Part shown: one piece after another, positions 29,274 through 38,362 of the stretch
How positions within the stretch are numbered: position 1 is the stretch's first letter
How the letters are laid out: every line of letters begins with the position of its first letter
NCBI RefSeq assembly: GCF_015277735.1
Contig: NZ_JADHDA010000004.1
Span: 186,001 to 250,000 of the forward strand
Direction: 5' to 3'
Origin: Psychrobacter sp. NG254
GTDB taxonomy: Bacteria; Pseudomonadota; Gammaproteobacteria; Pseudomonadales; Moraxellaceae
DNA length: 64,000 nucleotides
Notes under the pieces: model-generated
The model's database searches: none
The model's input: the letters and a program-made list of their open reading frames with translations, nothing else
What the model was told of the DNA's origin: nothing
Position numbers and translations under genes: made by a program

Positions 29274-29957
29274 ATGGATTGGGCAAGTATTTTTATTCAT
29301 GACACAACTTGGTTGTTTGCCGTTGAAATCTTAATACGTGTCACTGTCATGTTTGTATTGATTATCACATTTTTGCGATTCACTGGTAAGCGCGGTGTCC
29401 GTCAGCTTTCTATTTTTGAGTTAACCATCATTTTATCGTTAGGCTCTATCGCAGGTGATCCCATGTTCACCGAAGACCTGCCCATCATTCAAGCAGTATT
29501 AATCATGGGTACCGTCATTTTGCTCTATAGGCTCTGTACTTGGGCAATGATGAAATTTCAGCCTTTTGAAGACCTGTTAGAAGGCAAGTCACTTTATATT
29601 GTAGAGGATGGCATGCTAGTACTTGATAAAATCAAAAAAGGGGAGATGTCACACGATGAGTTTTTTGCTGAAATGCGTCAGCAGGGCGTTGAGCATTTAG
29701 GGCAAGTTCGTGTTGGTTTGCTCGAGACAGATGGCAACTTTAGTATTTTATTGCACACCTCTGAAAAGACAGATTACGGTATGCCGCTTTTCCCTAAGCA
29801 ATATCGACCTGTCGAGCAAGTAGAGTCAGGTGTCTATTATGCTTGTATGTATTGCGGTTACGTTGATGAAATCTCTGACCCCAATCAGTGTTGCCCGAGA
29901 TGCGCGGATAATTGCAATAATTGGGCTAAAGCGTTAAACAATGAGATAGTCAAATAA
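29274..29957 (+). CDS. DUF421 (YetF-like) membrane protein with rubredoxin-like tail
   Basis: 227 residues. Three membrane segments lie at about 10-95, the second and third flanking the family motif RFTGKRGVRQLSIFELTIILSLGSIAGDP. A cytoplasmic DUF421 domain follows at about 100-180 (FEDLLEGKSLYIVEDGML, then MSHDEFFAEMRQQGVEHLGQVR). The last 40 residues carry CMYCGYVDEI and CCPRCADNC, a CxxCGY...CPxC arrangement like the metal knuckles of rubredoxin or a zinc ribbon. DUF421 proteins are reported in Bacillus spores and cell envelopes, but the biochemical role is not known. AGGAAA precedes the ATG. It is monocistronic with a terminator. Confidence 0.88.
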   Translation: MDWASIFIHDTTWLFAVEILIRVTVMFVLIITFLRFTGKRGVRQLSIFELTIILSLGSIAGDPMFTEDLPIIQAVLIMGTVILLYRLCTWAMMKFQPFEDLLEGKSLYIVEDGMLVLDKIKKGEMSHDEFFAEMRQQGVEHLGQVRVGLLETDGNFSILLHTSEKTDYGMPLFPKQYRPVEQVESGVYYACMYCGYVDEISDPNQCCPRCADNCNNWAKALNNEIVK

Positions 29958-29960
29958 TAT

Positions 29961-30016
29961 AAGCACTTGGCTGACTTAGCTCAATTGATAGGCTAAGGCA
30001 GCCAAGTGCTTCTTTT
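29961..30016 (+). terminator. Rho-independent terminator after the DUF421 gene
   Basis: Long stem AAGCACTTGGCTG-TTAGC / GCTAA-CAGCCAAGTGCTT with a small internal mismatch, followed by CTTTT. Confidence 0.75.
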
Positions 30017-30114
30017 AAATTATCAGATAAAAATCTCTCATTTACTGACAGTTTGTCTGACTGGTTTCATAAATAATATGGGTTAAGTGGCTTGCATAAT
30101 TTACGTGACTTTAT

Positions 30115-31728
30115 TTAAGTAACTTTATACCAGTCAAGTTTGCGAGTCATCACCATCACGCAGGCAAGTATCACAAAGCAGAATAGCGCACCCAGTAATA
30201 GATTTAGGTCCTCTGTACTTAAAATCCCAAAAAATGCAGCATATAGTCCAGCAAGTGTTGCGGTAAAGATTACTGCACGTTTTAAACCGCCAAATACATA
30301 GTAGCTATACCAGCCAATAAGCCCGATACAGGCGCTAGCCGCAATGGCATACGCTTTCCAAAATACTATCTGCTCAGCCAGCGGTAGCAATAACACATAA
30401 AAAACAAATAGCGCACAACCGACTAGCAGATACTGAATAGGGTGGATGCGACTTGATTTGAGCACTTCAAACAAAAAGAAAGTGCCAAACGATACTAAGA
30501 TTAATAGCAGAGCATATTTCATGGCTCGTTCGGTTTGTAGATAGACATCATTTGGGCTCGCAAAACTAACCCCAAAGCTGTTCAGCAGAACACTTTGATT
30601 GCTGCCAGCCACTGTCACGCTGTCTGCCGTCTGACCTCTCGATGACTCAAAATCGATATTGAGCGTTGATTCACTCATGACAGTACATTGATGGTTAGGT
30701 GCGCTGATGCACTGAGAGAGGTATTGGTTATTGGCGACGGTCAAATACTGATTTTGCCAACTGGCATCAAATCCTTCAGCGGTAATGCTCTTTGTATTTG
30801 GTAATGCTTTACCGATGAAGTTTGGTGTCTGCCAATCACTATGCATTGACAGAGTAAAGTTCTGCCCAGTTGGTACAGTCGTTAAATTGCTAATGCCAGC
30901 TAACGGCAAGTCGATCACAATATTGAGTGCTTGATTGTTTTTAGGATTAGGTAACTGGCTACTTACCCCTGATTTATCTAGATTTGTATCCTTTGAGCTT
31001 GCGACAACACGAGGTTCTTTATTCTGCTGGCTAGTAGGATTGATCAATTGATTCAATACGTCTTTAGGAATATCTACTTCAACATAGGTTAAGTTTTCTA
31101 TCATTGGTATCTGCGGATAGTTTGCTTTAATCGATTTTTGATTGATTGTGACGGTAGGTAGGGTAGCGACACCGCGTAAATCAGATACAGGAATGATAAG
31201 TTTTGCTTTATTCCAGTGGGTAATGGTTTTAGCCAGTTGCGTGTTATCTGCATTAGGAGAGGTACCGACTGAATCTGCATCATCGTCAATTGTAGTTCCA
31301 ATCTGATCTAAATTTTCTAAAGTCTCTGCAAACGTATAACTCTGATCGAATGTCAGCTGACCATCATAGCTAGTCGCGCTATAGATACCGCGTTTATAAG
31401 TATCAGTATTTACTTTTAGGTCTTGTGCAGCTTGCGTCTGAGTGGCAAATACCGTCTCAGTTTTCGAGTATGAAGGTTCGCATTTGCGCTTTACATTTAG
31501 TGTATCTGTTGCATCTGACTGACAGGCAGGTGTGACTGTTGTAGGAATGGCGATAAATGGGGTGATAACTTCTTGTGGATTGACATGCTGCTCGGTGATT
31601 TCTTTTATTACTGACGCTGCGTAGTTTTGCCTCTCGTATATGATAGAGCCAATCATACTGAGTCCAATCGAAAAGATAATACAAAGTCCTACAATGATAG
31701 ATAATTTCGTCAATAATGTCTTTTGCAT
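30115..31728 (-). CDS. creD: CreD-like inner membrane protein
   Basis: 537 residues. It has one N-terminal membrane anchor (LSIIVGLCIIFSIGLSMIG), a periplasmic domain of about 370 residues, then five or six membrane spans in the last 150 residues (RAMKYALLLILVSFGTFFLFEVL; HPIQYLLVGCALFVFYVLLLP; SEQ-like continuation to KLDWYKV). The SSRIHPIQYLLVG segment and the overall topology are characteristic of CreD. In E. coli creD belongs to the CreBC regulon and affects envelope integrity and colicin E2 tolerance. No creBC genes are in the window. The protein is about 90 residues longer than E. coli CreD through expansion of the periplasmic part. A strong AGGAGG precedes the ATG. Confidence 0.85.
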   Translation of the reverse strand: MQKTLLTKLSIIVGLCIIFSIGLSMIGSIIYERQNYAASVIKEITEQHVNPQEVITPFIAIPTTVTPACQSDATDTLNVKRKCEPSYSKTETVFATQTQAAQDLKVNTDTYKRGIYSATSYDGQLTFDQSYTFAETLENLDQIGTTIDDDADSVGTSPNADNTQLAKTITHWNKAKLIIPVSDLRGVATLPTVTINQKSIKANYPQIPMIENLTYVEVDIPKDVLNQLINPTSQQNKEPRVVASSKDTNLDKSGVSSQLPNPKNNQALNIVIDLPLAGISNLTTVPTGQNFTLSMHSDWQTPNFIGKALPNTKSITAEGFDASWQNQYLTVANNQYLSQCISAPNHQCTVMSESTLNIDFESSRGQTADSVTVAGSNQSVLLNSFGVSFASPNDVYLQTERAMKYALLLILVSFGTFFLFEVLKSSRIHPIQYLLVGCALFVFYVLLLPLAEQIVFWKAYAIAASACIGLIGWYSYYVFGGLKRAVIFTATLAGLYAAFFGILSTEDLNLLLGALFCFVILACVMVMTRKLDWYKVT

Positions 31729-31754
31729 GTTGTCGCCTCCTAAGTGCCTTTAAT

Positions 31755-31782
31755 CCACAGCTGCCGAGATAGCAGACTGTGG
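31755..31782 (-). promoter_or_regulatory. Hairpin in the creD leader
   Basis: CCACAG-CTGC / GCAG-A-CTGTGG stem around a 7-base loop, about 15 bases upstream of the creD AGGAGG on the minus strand. No T-run, so not a standard terminator; it may affect translation or mRNA stability. Confidence 0.3.
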
Positions 31783-31887
31783 CTTTAAAAGACATCATAG
31801 AGAGGGTATGAAGAGAAGATGTGCAGGAAAGATGGAATAACTGTGAAAGGGTAAAAGTTGATATTACCGGATAATTATTTTTGAGTG

Positions 31888-32412
31888 TTAATGCTTTTTC
31901 GTGTCGCCAACGACTTTATCCATGATAGCGAATAACAAGCCAGACAACACAAAGGTCATATGAATAATAACCTTCCACATGAGCTTGTCAGCATCAAGTT
32001 CACTCATTCCACTAGATATATCCATAAAGGACTTCAAAAGATCAATCGCCGAGATAGCAACGATCGCTCCGATGACTTTGAGCTTTAGGCCAGAAAAGTC
32101 TACTTTGCCCATCCAGCTAGGACGATCATCATGAGTGCCAGTATCGATTTTTGAGACAAAAATCTCATAGCCACTGAATATAATGATAAGCAATAAACTG
32201 GCAACCAGAGAGATATCAACCAATACCAATATGTCTACAATCACACTGGCCTCGGAGGCCGTGAGAATGTCAGCGAACATATACCATAGTTTTTGGACAA
32301 ACTTAATAAATAATAAAATAATGCCTAGCACTAATCCTAGATAAAAAGGCGCCAGTATCCAGCGGCTATTAAATATGGTTTTTTCTAAGTAAAGCTCAAG
32401 CTTCTTTAGCAT
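31888..32412 (-). CDS. UPF0114 (YqhA-like) membrane protein
   Basis: 174 residues, with three or four membrane spans. The N-terminal signature FNSRWILAPFYLGLVLGIILLFIKF, the later VDISLVASLLLIIIFSGYEIFVSK and the WMGKVDFSGLKLKVIGAIVAISAIDLLKSFM stretch match UPF0114. E. coli YqhA is the named relative; function is unknown. AAGAGA is the ribosome binding site. It is separated from creD by about 160 bases and from the nadR-like gene by 106 bases, all on the same strand, so cotranscription is possible but unproven. Confidence 0.85.
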   Translation of the reverse strand: MLKKLELYLEKTIFNSRWILAPFYLGLVLGIILLFIKFVQKLWYMFADILTASEASVIVDILVLVDISLVASLLLIIIFSGYEIFVSKIDTGTHDDRPSWMGKVDFSGLKLKVIGAIVAISAIDLLKSFMDISSGMSELDADKLMWKVIIHMTFVLSGLLFAIMDKVVGDTKKH

Positions 32413-32518
32413 GGGTATCTCTTAATTTTTAAAGACACGAAAGTCTTAAAGACAAAAAAAATTTAAAGACATAAATATGAGTAAGTTTATAGATATAGCC
32501 ACTTTAGCCCTGATGTGG

Positions 32519-33118
32519 CTATATGTTGTCTATATCAGAGAGCTGCGCTACTACTTGCTTAACGCGTTCTTTTCTATCGCCACCAATACGCTGAAATGGT
32601 TTTTGATGCTTGCTTAATTGACTGGCAAAATAAGAACTTATCTCATCACGTAGGTGCGGACTGTCTCGTAGGTCATCAGCCACCCAAGGCGTATCAACAT
32701 CAGTCAATAATATCAAATCATAGTGATGCGCCAATGCTGCTTGCTCAAGGGCACTAGGACAATCGCCATAATACCAATAGGAATAGACCATCAGCTCAAA
32801 CAGACTGGTATCGCAAAACAAATAATGACTGGCATCAGACATCTGAGCGACCTGTTTGGCTAGGGTATTTTCTAGTGTAATTTGCCCCTGTGCGATAGGG
32901 AGCAGATCCTCCCATGTACAAGTCAGGCGCTCGTCATCCCACTTTGCTTGTAAGTAGGTGCGCATATATTCTGACACCCAAGAACTATTAAAATGAGCTG
33001 CCAAATCACGGCATAATGTTGTCTTACCCGTACTTTCTGCGCCTAAGACCGCGACGTTGATAACAGATTTAGGCGTATGCTGCTCGAGGTTGTACGCGAT
33101 AGCGTCGTTGCCATTCAT
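32519..33118 (-). CDS. NadR-like nicotinamide riboside kinase
   Basis: P-loop ATPase of 199 residues similar to the kinase domain of NadR; it phosphorylates nicotinamide riboside to NMN in the cytosol. Walker A is GAESTGKTT at about residue 25, and SEYMRTYLQ and DTSLFELMVYSYWYYG are typical of the family. It lacks the helix-turn-helix and adenylyltransferase domains of enterobacterial NadR. The only usable start (ATG 33118) lies inside pnuC, so the genes overlap by 50 bases and are probably translationally coupled. Function follows from this pairing with the riboside transporter. Confidence 0.88.
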   Translation of the reverse strand: MNGNDAIAYNLEQHTPKSVINVAVLGAESTGKTTLCRDLAAHFNSSWVSEYMRTYLQAKWDDERLTCTWEDLLPIAQGQITLENTLAKQVAQMSDASHYLFCDTSLFELMVYSYWYYGDCPSALEQAALAHHYDLILLTDVDTPWVADDLRDSPHLRDEISSYFASQLSKHQKPFQRIGGDRKERVKQVVAQLSDIDNI

Positions 33119-33779
33119 AGTATGCCCAGATTGCGATAAGAGTGAAGACTACATATTGTAGCGCGGTAAAAGTAAAGCCTTTATAAAAGTATAGCGGTAC
33201 CGATATTGCATCAGCGATAATCCAGAGTATCCAATGTTCAATTTTTCGCCGTGCCATGAGCCACATCGCCATTAAAAATAAAGCAGTAGTGAGCATGTCA
33301 GTATAATCGACCCAAGTAAATAAATGCAGTCCAAGTACCGCACCGTCGAGGCTAAAGCCATTATTAATCACTGGACGGAAGTAATAAATCAATCCTACAA
33401 AAGCTACCGTTGCTGCTGCCAAAGCAGAGAGGATAGGGATGTCGTCTGCATGCAAATGCTCAATACGGACTTTATTGGCATCTGATTCCCCATGCTCAAT
33501 AGACTGGTTTTTCTTGTTCTTTGACCAGTTAATCCAGCCATACAAGCTCATCACGGTATAGTAAGCATTGATGAACATATCGCCAAACAGCTGCCACTTC
33601 CATAGTAGATACACAAATATAGCAGTGCTGACCAGACCAATAGGGAAGACTAAGATATTGGTTTTGCTGGCAAGTAAGACACTGGCCACACCGAAGACAA
33701 CAGCAATCAATTCAAGGACAATGAATATCGTAGAGTAGTCAGCGTATTGACCAAATAACCAGTTGAGAAGTTCTGCCAT
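33069..33779 (-). CDS. pnuC: Nicotinamide riboside transporter PnuC
   Basis: Inner-membrane facilitator of 236 residues with about seven spans. PnuC features: ELIAVVFGVASVLLASKTNILVFPIGLVST, then NAYYTVMSLYGWINW with the aromatic pattern of the substrate pore, and WILWIIADAISVPLYFYKGF near the end. A polar loop (SKNKKNQSIEHGESDANK) interrupts the middle. Uptake of the riboside is driven by trapping through phosphorylation, which the overlapping kinase gene downstream would provide. AGGAA precedes the ATG. No NAD or NiaR-type operator is recognised upstream. Confidence 0.92.
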   Translation of the reverse strand: MAELLNWLFGQYADYSTIFIVLELIAVVFGVASVLLASKTNILVFPIGLVSTAIFVYLLWKWQLFGDMFINAYYTVMSLYGWINWSKNKKNQSIEHGESDANKVRIEHLHADDIPILSALAAATVAFVGLIYYFRPVINNGFSLDGAVLGLHLFTWVDYTDMLTTALFLMAMWLMARRKIEHWILWIIADAISVPLYFYKGFTFTALQYVVFTLIAIWAYYEWQRRYRVQPRAAYA

Positions 33780-34073
33780 TAGTATTCCTAAGTATGAGCG
33801 CGTATCAATGTTCTGAATAATTAAGATAGTTCGACGAATAATACAGAATAAAATGATGCTAATTATAACGTAGCTACCGAAAAATGCGGCCAGTCTTTGC
33901 TTATTTATGGCAACAAACAGGTTATTTGTAACAAAGTATTAGAAAAATTATAATATTCAGGCATAATAAACACACTGATTTTAAGTTTACAGTTATTCAC
34001 TGAAATTGAATGGCTATTATTTCCACATTTATGCTTATTCCAAGCACCACAGTAGTAGACAAGGAAGCTTATC

Positions 34074-35219
34074 ATGACGACTTGTATCACGGGCACTGGC
34101 CTGTATATTCCGCCTTACAGCATCAGTAACGAAGAGTTGGTTGAATCATTTAACCAGTATGTTGAAAACTATAATACTGAACATGCCGAAGAGATAGCCG
34201 CAGAGACGGTTACCGCGCTTGAGCCTTCATCGGCTGCGTTTATCGAAAAAGTATCAGGCATCAAATCACGCTACGTGATGGAAAAAGACGGTATCTTAAA
34301 CACTGAAATCATGGCACCCGTTATTGCGTACCGTAATCTAGGTGAAGAGCTGTCAGTCATGGCTGAGATGGGCGCAGCAGCGCTTAGAGACGCATTGGCT
34401 GATGCAGGACTTGAGGCCAATGATTTAGATGGTATTATTCTGGCTTGCTCAAACTTTCAGCGTACCTATCCTGCCGTTGCCATCGAGATCCAAAACGAGA
34501 TTGGTATGATCGGCGGCTTTGCTTATGACATGAACGTTGCATGTAGTGCGGCAACTTTTGGTCTGTCACAAGCCCATGGTTCTATCGTCTCAGGTCTGGC
34601 CAAGCGTATCGCTGTGGTCAACGTTGAGATTACCTCAGCGCATCTTAACTGGCGTAACCGTGACAGCCACTTCATCTTTGGTGATGTAGCGACCGCGTCT
34701 ATCGTTGAAGATCTCGACACGCCAAAAGGCTACGAGATTCTGAACTCTAAGCTATTTACACAGTTTTCGACCAACATCAAAAACGAATATGGCTTTATGG
34801 ATCGCTCAGAGTATCTAGCGGCTCAGACTGAGATGTATCCAGATATCAAAGCACCAGTCACTGATAAGCTTTTTCTCCAAAACGGTCGTAAAGTTTTCCG
34901 TGAAGTCTGTCCGAAAGTGTCAGAGATTATCACCGAGCATTTGCAAGAAAATGACATAGCAACGTCTGATGTCAAAATGATGTGGTTGCATCAAGCAAAT
35001 GCCAATATGCTCGATTTAATTTTACGTACCGTCATTGGTAAAGAAGCGGACAAAGCCATTGTCCCAAGTGTCATCGCTGAATTTGCCAATACCAGCTCAG
35101 CAAGTCCTATGATTGTATTCCATCGCCACAAAGATGACCTGTCATCAGGTGATTTGGGTGTTATTTGCTCGTTTGGTGCAGGGTACTCTATTGGGTCGGT
35201 ACTGGTTCGCAAAGTCTAG
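34074..35219 (+). CDS. Beta-ketoacyl-ACP synthase III (FabH-like)
   Basis: Thiolase-fold condensing enzyme, 381 residues. The catalytic triad is visible: Cys in NVACSAATFGL (about 154), His in MWLHQANANML (about 305), and Asn in EFANTSSASP (about 341). This is longer than E. coli FabH (317 residues) owing to insertions near the N-terminus (NQYVENYNTEHAEEIAAETV) and before the His motif (MYPDIKAPVTDKLFLQNGRK). That layout resembles the Pseudomonas PA3286-type enzyme, which primes fatty acid synthesis from medium-chain acyl-CoA; whether this one uses acetyl-CoA or longer primers is not decidable here. AAGGA precedes the ATG. It is not in a fab cluster, and a perfect terminator follows. Confidence 0.9.
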   Translation: MTTCITGTGLYIPPYSISNEELVESFNQYVENYNTEHAEEIAAETVTALEPSSAAFIEKVSGIKSRYVMEKDGILNTEIMAPVIAYRNLGEELSVMAEMGAAALRDALADAGLEANDLDGIILACSNFQRTYPAVAIEIQNEIGMIGGFAYDMNVACSAATFGLSQAHGSIVSGLAKRIAVVNVEITSAHLNWRNRDSHFIFGDVATASIVEDLDTPKGYEILNSKLFTQFSTNIKNEYGFMDRSEYLAAQTEMYPDIKAPVTDKLFLQNGRKVFREVCPKVSEIITEHLQENDIATSDVKMMWLHQANANMLDLILRTVIGKEADKAIVPSVIAEFANTSSASPMIVFHRHKDDLSSGDLGVICSFGAGYSIGSVLVRKV

Positions 35220-35246
35220 TATTTTGAATAAATGCCCCTCATAGAT

Positions 35247-35283
35247 AAAAAAATAGCTAAGAATCTTCTTAGCTATTTTTTTG
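35247..35283 (+). terminator. Rho-independent terminator after the FabH-like gene
   Basis: Perfect 15-bp stem AAAAAAATAGCTAAG / CTTAGCTATTTTTTT, loop AATCTT. Confidence 0.85.
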
Positions 35284-35460
35284 TCTGCCGTTTTTGCTAT
35301 TGAAATTGAGCCGTGATATCTAGATATAGACAGAGATGTTTGAGAAGATAACAACAAGATTGCTTAGAATATCGACAAGAATGCTGAGAGGTTTTAATTT
35401 ACCCCCAAAAATTTGCTATAATCACGGGCTTACTCCTCTTATCCAATTAAAAGTCCTTTT

Positions 35461-36555
35461 ATGAAAGAATCCTTACGCCTGCGTTTAGACCAGATGGTAG
35501 ACCGTTATGAAGAGGTCACCGCTTTATTGTCAGATCCTAGTGTCATCAGTGATAATAACAAGTTCCGTGAATTGTCTGTTGAGCACAGCGACTTGATGGA
35601 AATCACGACGTTATGGCAAAATTACGTGGGTGCAGAAACGGATCAGGCCGATGCAGAGACGATGCTAGCTGATGCCACAGATCCTGACATGAAAGAGATG
35701 ATGATCGATGAGATTGATAGCGCCCGTGATACCATCGCTCAGATGGAAGAAGCACTCAATCTTATGATGCTACCAAAAGATCCAAATGATAAAGTACCTG
35801 CTTTCCTAGAGATTCGTGCTGGGACAGGCGGCGATGAAGCGGCGATTTTCTCTGGTGACTTGTTCCGCATGTATCAAAAATACGCGCAGAGCCAAGGCTG
35901 GACATTGGACGTGCTGTCTGCAAGCGAAGGTGAGCATGGCGGGTATAAAGAAATCATCACTCGCGTCTCAGGCAACAGCGTCTATGGTCGCCTAAAGTTT
36001 GAATCTGGTGTCCACCGTGTGCAGCGTGTCCCTGAAACCGAAAGCCAAGGCCGTGTGCATACCTCAGCTTGTACTGTTGCAGTTATGCCTGAAGTTGAGA
36101 TTGATGATACCGTCGAGCTCAATCCAGCTGATATCCGTTTTGATACGTTCCGTTCAAGCGGGGCTGGTGGTCAGCACGTTAACACCACTGACTCAGCCGT
36201 GCGTTTGACGCACATTCCGACAGGCACAGTAGCAGAGTGTCAACAAGAGCGTAGCCAACACAAAAACCGCGCACAAGCGATGAAAATGCTCATCTCACGC
36301 ATTCAGCAGGTTAAGGTGCAAGCACAAGTCGATGTTGCTGATTCGATGCGTCGCGACTTAATCGGTAGTGGCGATCGCAGTGAGCGTATTCGCACCTATA
36401 ACTTTCCGCAAGGCCGTATGACCGATCACCGTATCAACCTGACCTTATACAAGCTTGATTCTATTATGGAAGGCGACTTGAATGAGATTCTTGATTCATT
36501 GTTGCGTGAGCATCAGGCTGACTTGATGGCTAGTATTGGCGGCGGGGAGCAATAG
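35461..36555 (+). CDS. prfA: Peptide chain release factor 1
   Basis: Recognises UAA and UAG stop codons and triggers peptide release. The catalytic GGQ motif is in [18 protein letters not shown] (about residue 236), and the codon-recognition PxT is PET in [13 protein letters not shown] (about 189), which marks RF1 rather than RF2 (SPF). The N-terminal coiled-coil domain and the central [12 protein letters not shown] segment (about 120) are intact. Length of 364 residues is normal. The ribosome binding site is weak. The usual downstream partner prmC, which methylates the GGQ glutamine, is not next to it; lysS follows after 152 bases. Confidence 0.96.
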   Translation: MKESLRLRLDQMVDRYEEVTALLSDPSVISDNNKFRELSVEHSDLMEITTLWQNYVGAETDQADAETMLADATDPDMKEMMIDEIDSARDTIAQMEEALNLMMLPKDPNDKVPAFLEIRAGTGGDEAAIFSGDLFRMYQKYAQSQGWTLDVLSASEGEHGGYKEIITRVSGNSVYGRLKFESGVHRVQRVPETESQGRVHTSACTVAVMPEVEIDDTVELNPADIRFDTFRSSGAGGQHVNTTDSAVRLTHIPTGTVAECQQERSQHKNRAQAMKMLISRIQQVKVQAQVDVADSMRRDLIGSGDRSERIRTYNFPQGRMTDHRINLTLYKLDSIMEGDLNEILDSLLREHQADLMASIGGGEQ

Positions 36556-36614
36556 CCAATTCTATGTACACTATAGCGTTATGTCTTTTTTTATCATGAT
36601 GTTTTTATAAAGAT

Positions 36615-36642
36615 AGGGCGTGTTGATGGTTCAATACGCTCT
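36615..36642 (+). promoter_or_regulatory. Hairpin between prfA and lysS
   Basis: AGGGCGTGTTGA, loop TGG or similar, then TCAATACGCTCT: 12 bp with wobbles. The T-rich stretch comes some 15 bases later, so it could be a weak terminator or a lysS leader structure. Confidence 0.35.
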
Positions 36643-36707
36643 ACAGGTTGATTTAATTTTTCTGTTTTCGTTTATCCATTTAATTACCTAATAATATTGA
36701 GAGTGTT

Positions 36708-38246
36708 ATGTCAAAGCACAATAATCAGATCCAAGAACAAACCCCAGTGGTAGAAGATGCTAACGAGCTGATTGCACAGCTACAGGCCAAGCTAGACGAC
36801 ATCACAGCTTCTGGTAAACAGCCGTACCCAAATACGTTCAAACGCACTGATTATGCGCAAGACTTGCAAGCGGCTTTTGATGGTGTATCGAAACAAGAAA
36901 TTGAAGAAAAAGCGGCGAATGGCGAAAAGACACAGGTCAATGTGGCCGGTCGCGTCATGCTCAACCGTGGCTCATTCATTGTTATCCAAGACATGACAGG
37001 CCGTATCCAGCTGTATGTGGCGCGTAAAGAGCTTGATGAAGAGACGCGTGCCGGTATCAAATCACTAGATTTGGGTGATATCGTTGGGGTATCTGGCTAT
37101 ATCGGTCGCTCAGGCAAAGGTGATCTGTATGTACATATCGAAGAGATTAGCCTCTTGACCAAGTCACTACGCCCAATGCCAAACAAATTCCATGGTTTGT
37201 CAGATGTCGAAGCGCGCTATCGTAACCGTCATCTTGATTTGATGACCAATGAGACGACTCGTGATACCTTTATGGTTCGTAGTCAGATCGTCAGCGGCAT
37301 TCGTCAATTTATGCTAAATGAGCGTTTTATGGAAGTTGAAACGCCAATGATGCATCCGATTCCAGGCGGCGCAGTAGCTCGTCCGTTTGAGACGCATCAC
37401 AATGCGTTAGACATGCCATTATATCTACGTATCGCACCTGAGCTTTATCTTAAACGCTTGGTAGTTGGCGGGTTTGAGCGAGTATTTGAGATCAACCGTA
37501 GTTTCCGTAACGAAGGTGTATCAACCCGTCATAACCCTGAATTCACCATGATTGAGTTTTATCAGGCTTATGCTGATTATCATGATTTGATGGATTTGAC
37601 TGAGCGTTTGTTTAACCAGCTTGCAACCGACGTATTGGGCACCACAGAGCTGACGTATCAAGAAGAAGCCATCAGCCTAAAAGCGCCATTTGCCCGTCTG
37701 TCGATGTCTGATGCGATTGCAAAATATGCCGAAAACTTCGATATGGCATATATCAATGATCGTGAATATCTAGCAGAATATGCATCAACGACACTTAAGC
37801 AACAAGTCAAAGATGTATTTGGTGTGGGTAAACTACAAACCATCATCTTTGAAGAAACGGCTGAGCATCAACTGCGTCAACCAACCTTCATTACTGAATA
37901 TCCAGCTGAGACATCACCACTAGCGCGCCGTAGTGATGACAATCCTGAGATTACTGATCGTTTTGAGCTGTTCGTTGGTGGTCGCGAGTTGGCCAATGGC
38001 TTTAGTGAGCTTAACGATCCAGCGGATCAGGCTGAGCGTTTCCGTGGTCAGGTTGCCGAAAAAGACGCAGGCGATGACGAGGCGATGCACTTCGATGAAG
38101 AATATATCGAAGCATTGTCTTATGGTCTACCGCCAACAGCTGGTGAGGGTATTGGTATCGATCGTCTAGTAATGCTATTTACCGACTCTGCCAGTATTCG
38201 TGATGTGATCTTGTTCCCGCATATGCGCCGCAAAAACGATAGTTAG
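36708..38246 (+). CDS. lysS: Lysyl-tRNA synthetase, class II
   Basis: Charges tRNA-Lys. The N-terminal anticodon-binding OB fold (about 75-170; [19 protein letters not shown]) precedes a class II catalytic core: motif 1 near [15 protein letters not shown] (about 207), motif 2 [20 protein letters not shown] (about 266) and motif 3 [20 protein letters not shown] (about 482). Length of 512 residues matches LysRS. A short acidic and Gln-rich N-terminal extension is present. GAGAG precedes the ATG. It is separate from prfA by a hairpin-containing spacer. Confidence 0.97.
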   Translation: MSKHNNQIQEQTPVVEDANELIAQLQAKLDDITASGKQPYPNTFKRTDYAQDLQAAFDGVSKQEIEEKAANGEKTQVNVAGRVMLNRGSFIVIQDMTGRIQLYVARKELDEETRAGIKSLDLGDIVGVSGYIGRSGKGDLYVHIEEISLLTKSLRPMPNKFHGLSDVEARYRNRHLDLMTNETTRDTFMVRSQIVSGIRQFMLNERFMEVETPMMHPIPGGAVARPFETHHNALDMPLYLRIAPELYLKRLVVGGFERVFEINRSFRNEGVSTRHNPEFTMIEFYQAYADYHDLMDLTERLFNQLATDVLGTTELTYQEEAISLKAPFARLSMSDAIAKYAENFDMAYINDREYLAEYASTTLKQQVKDVFGVGKLQTIIFEETAEHQLRQPTFITEYPAETSPLARRSDDNPEITDRFELFVGGRELANGFSELNDPADQAERFRGQVAEKDAGDDEAMHFDEEYIEALSYGLPPTAGEGIGIDRLVMLFTDSASIRDVILFPHMRRKNDS

Positions 38247-38295
38247 AGTGGGTTTGCTTGCCATAAATCCACATTGATAGTGAATTGGATATAAG

Positions 38296-38337
38296 AAAGC
38301 TTTTACTTATTGAAATAGAATGGGTTTAAGCTTTTTT
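38296..38337 (+). terminator. Weak candidate terminator after lysS
   Basis: AAAGCTT-TT-AC / GT-TT-AAGCTTT with a large loop, followed by six T. Stem imperfect. Confidence 0.45.
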
Positions 38338-38362
38338 ATGCGTCCCCATTTATAGGAATGTT

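Noticed and set aside
31783..31860. Possible CreB box (TTCAC-N6-TTCAC) upstream of creD
   Set aside because: The second half-site is TCCAT, only three of five matches; no creBC in view.
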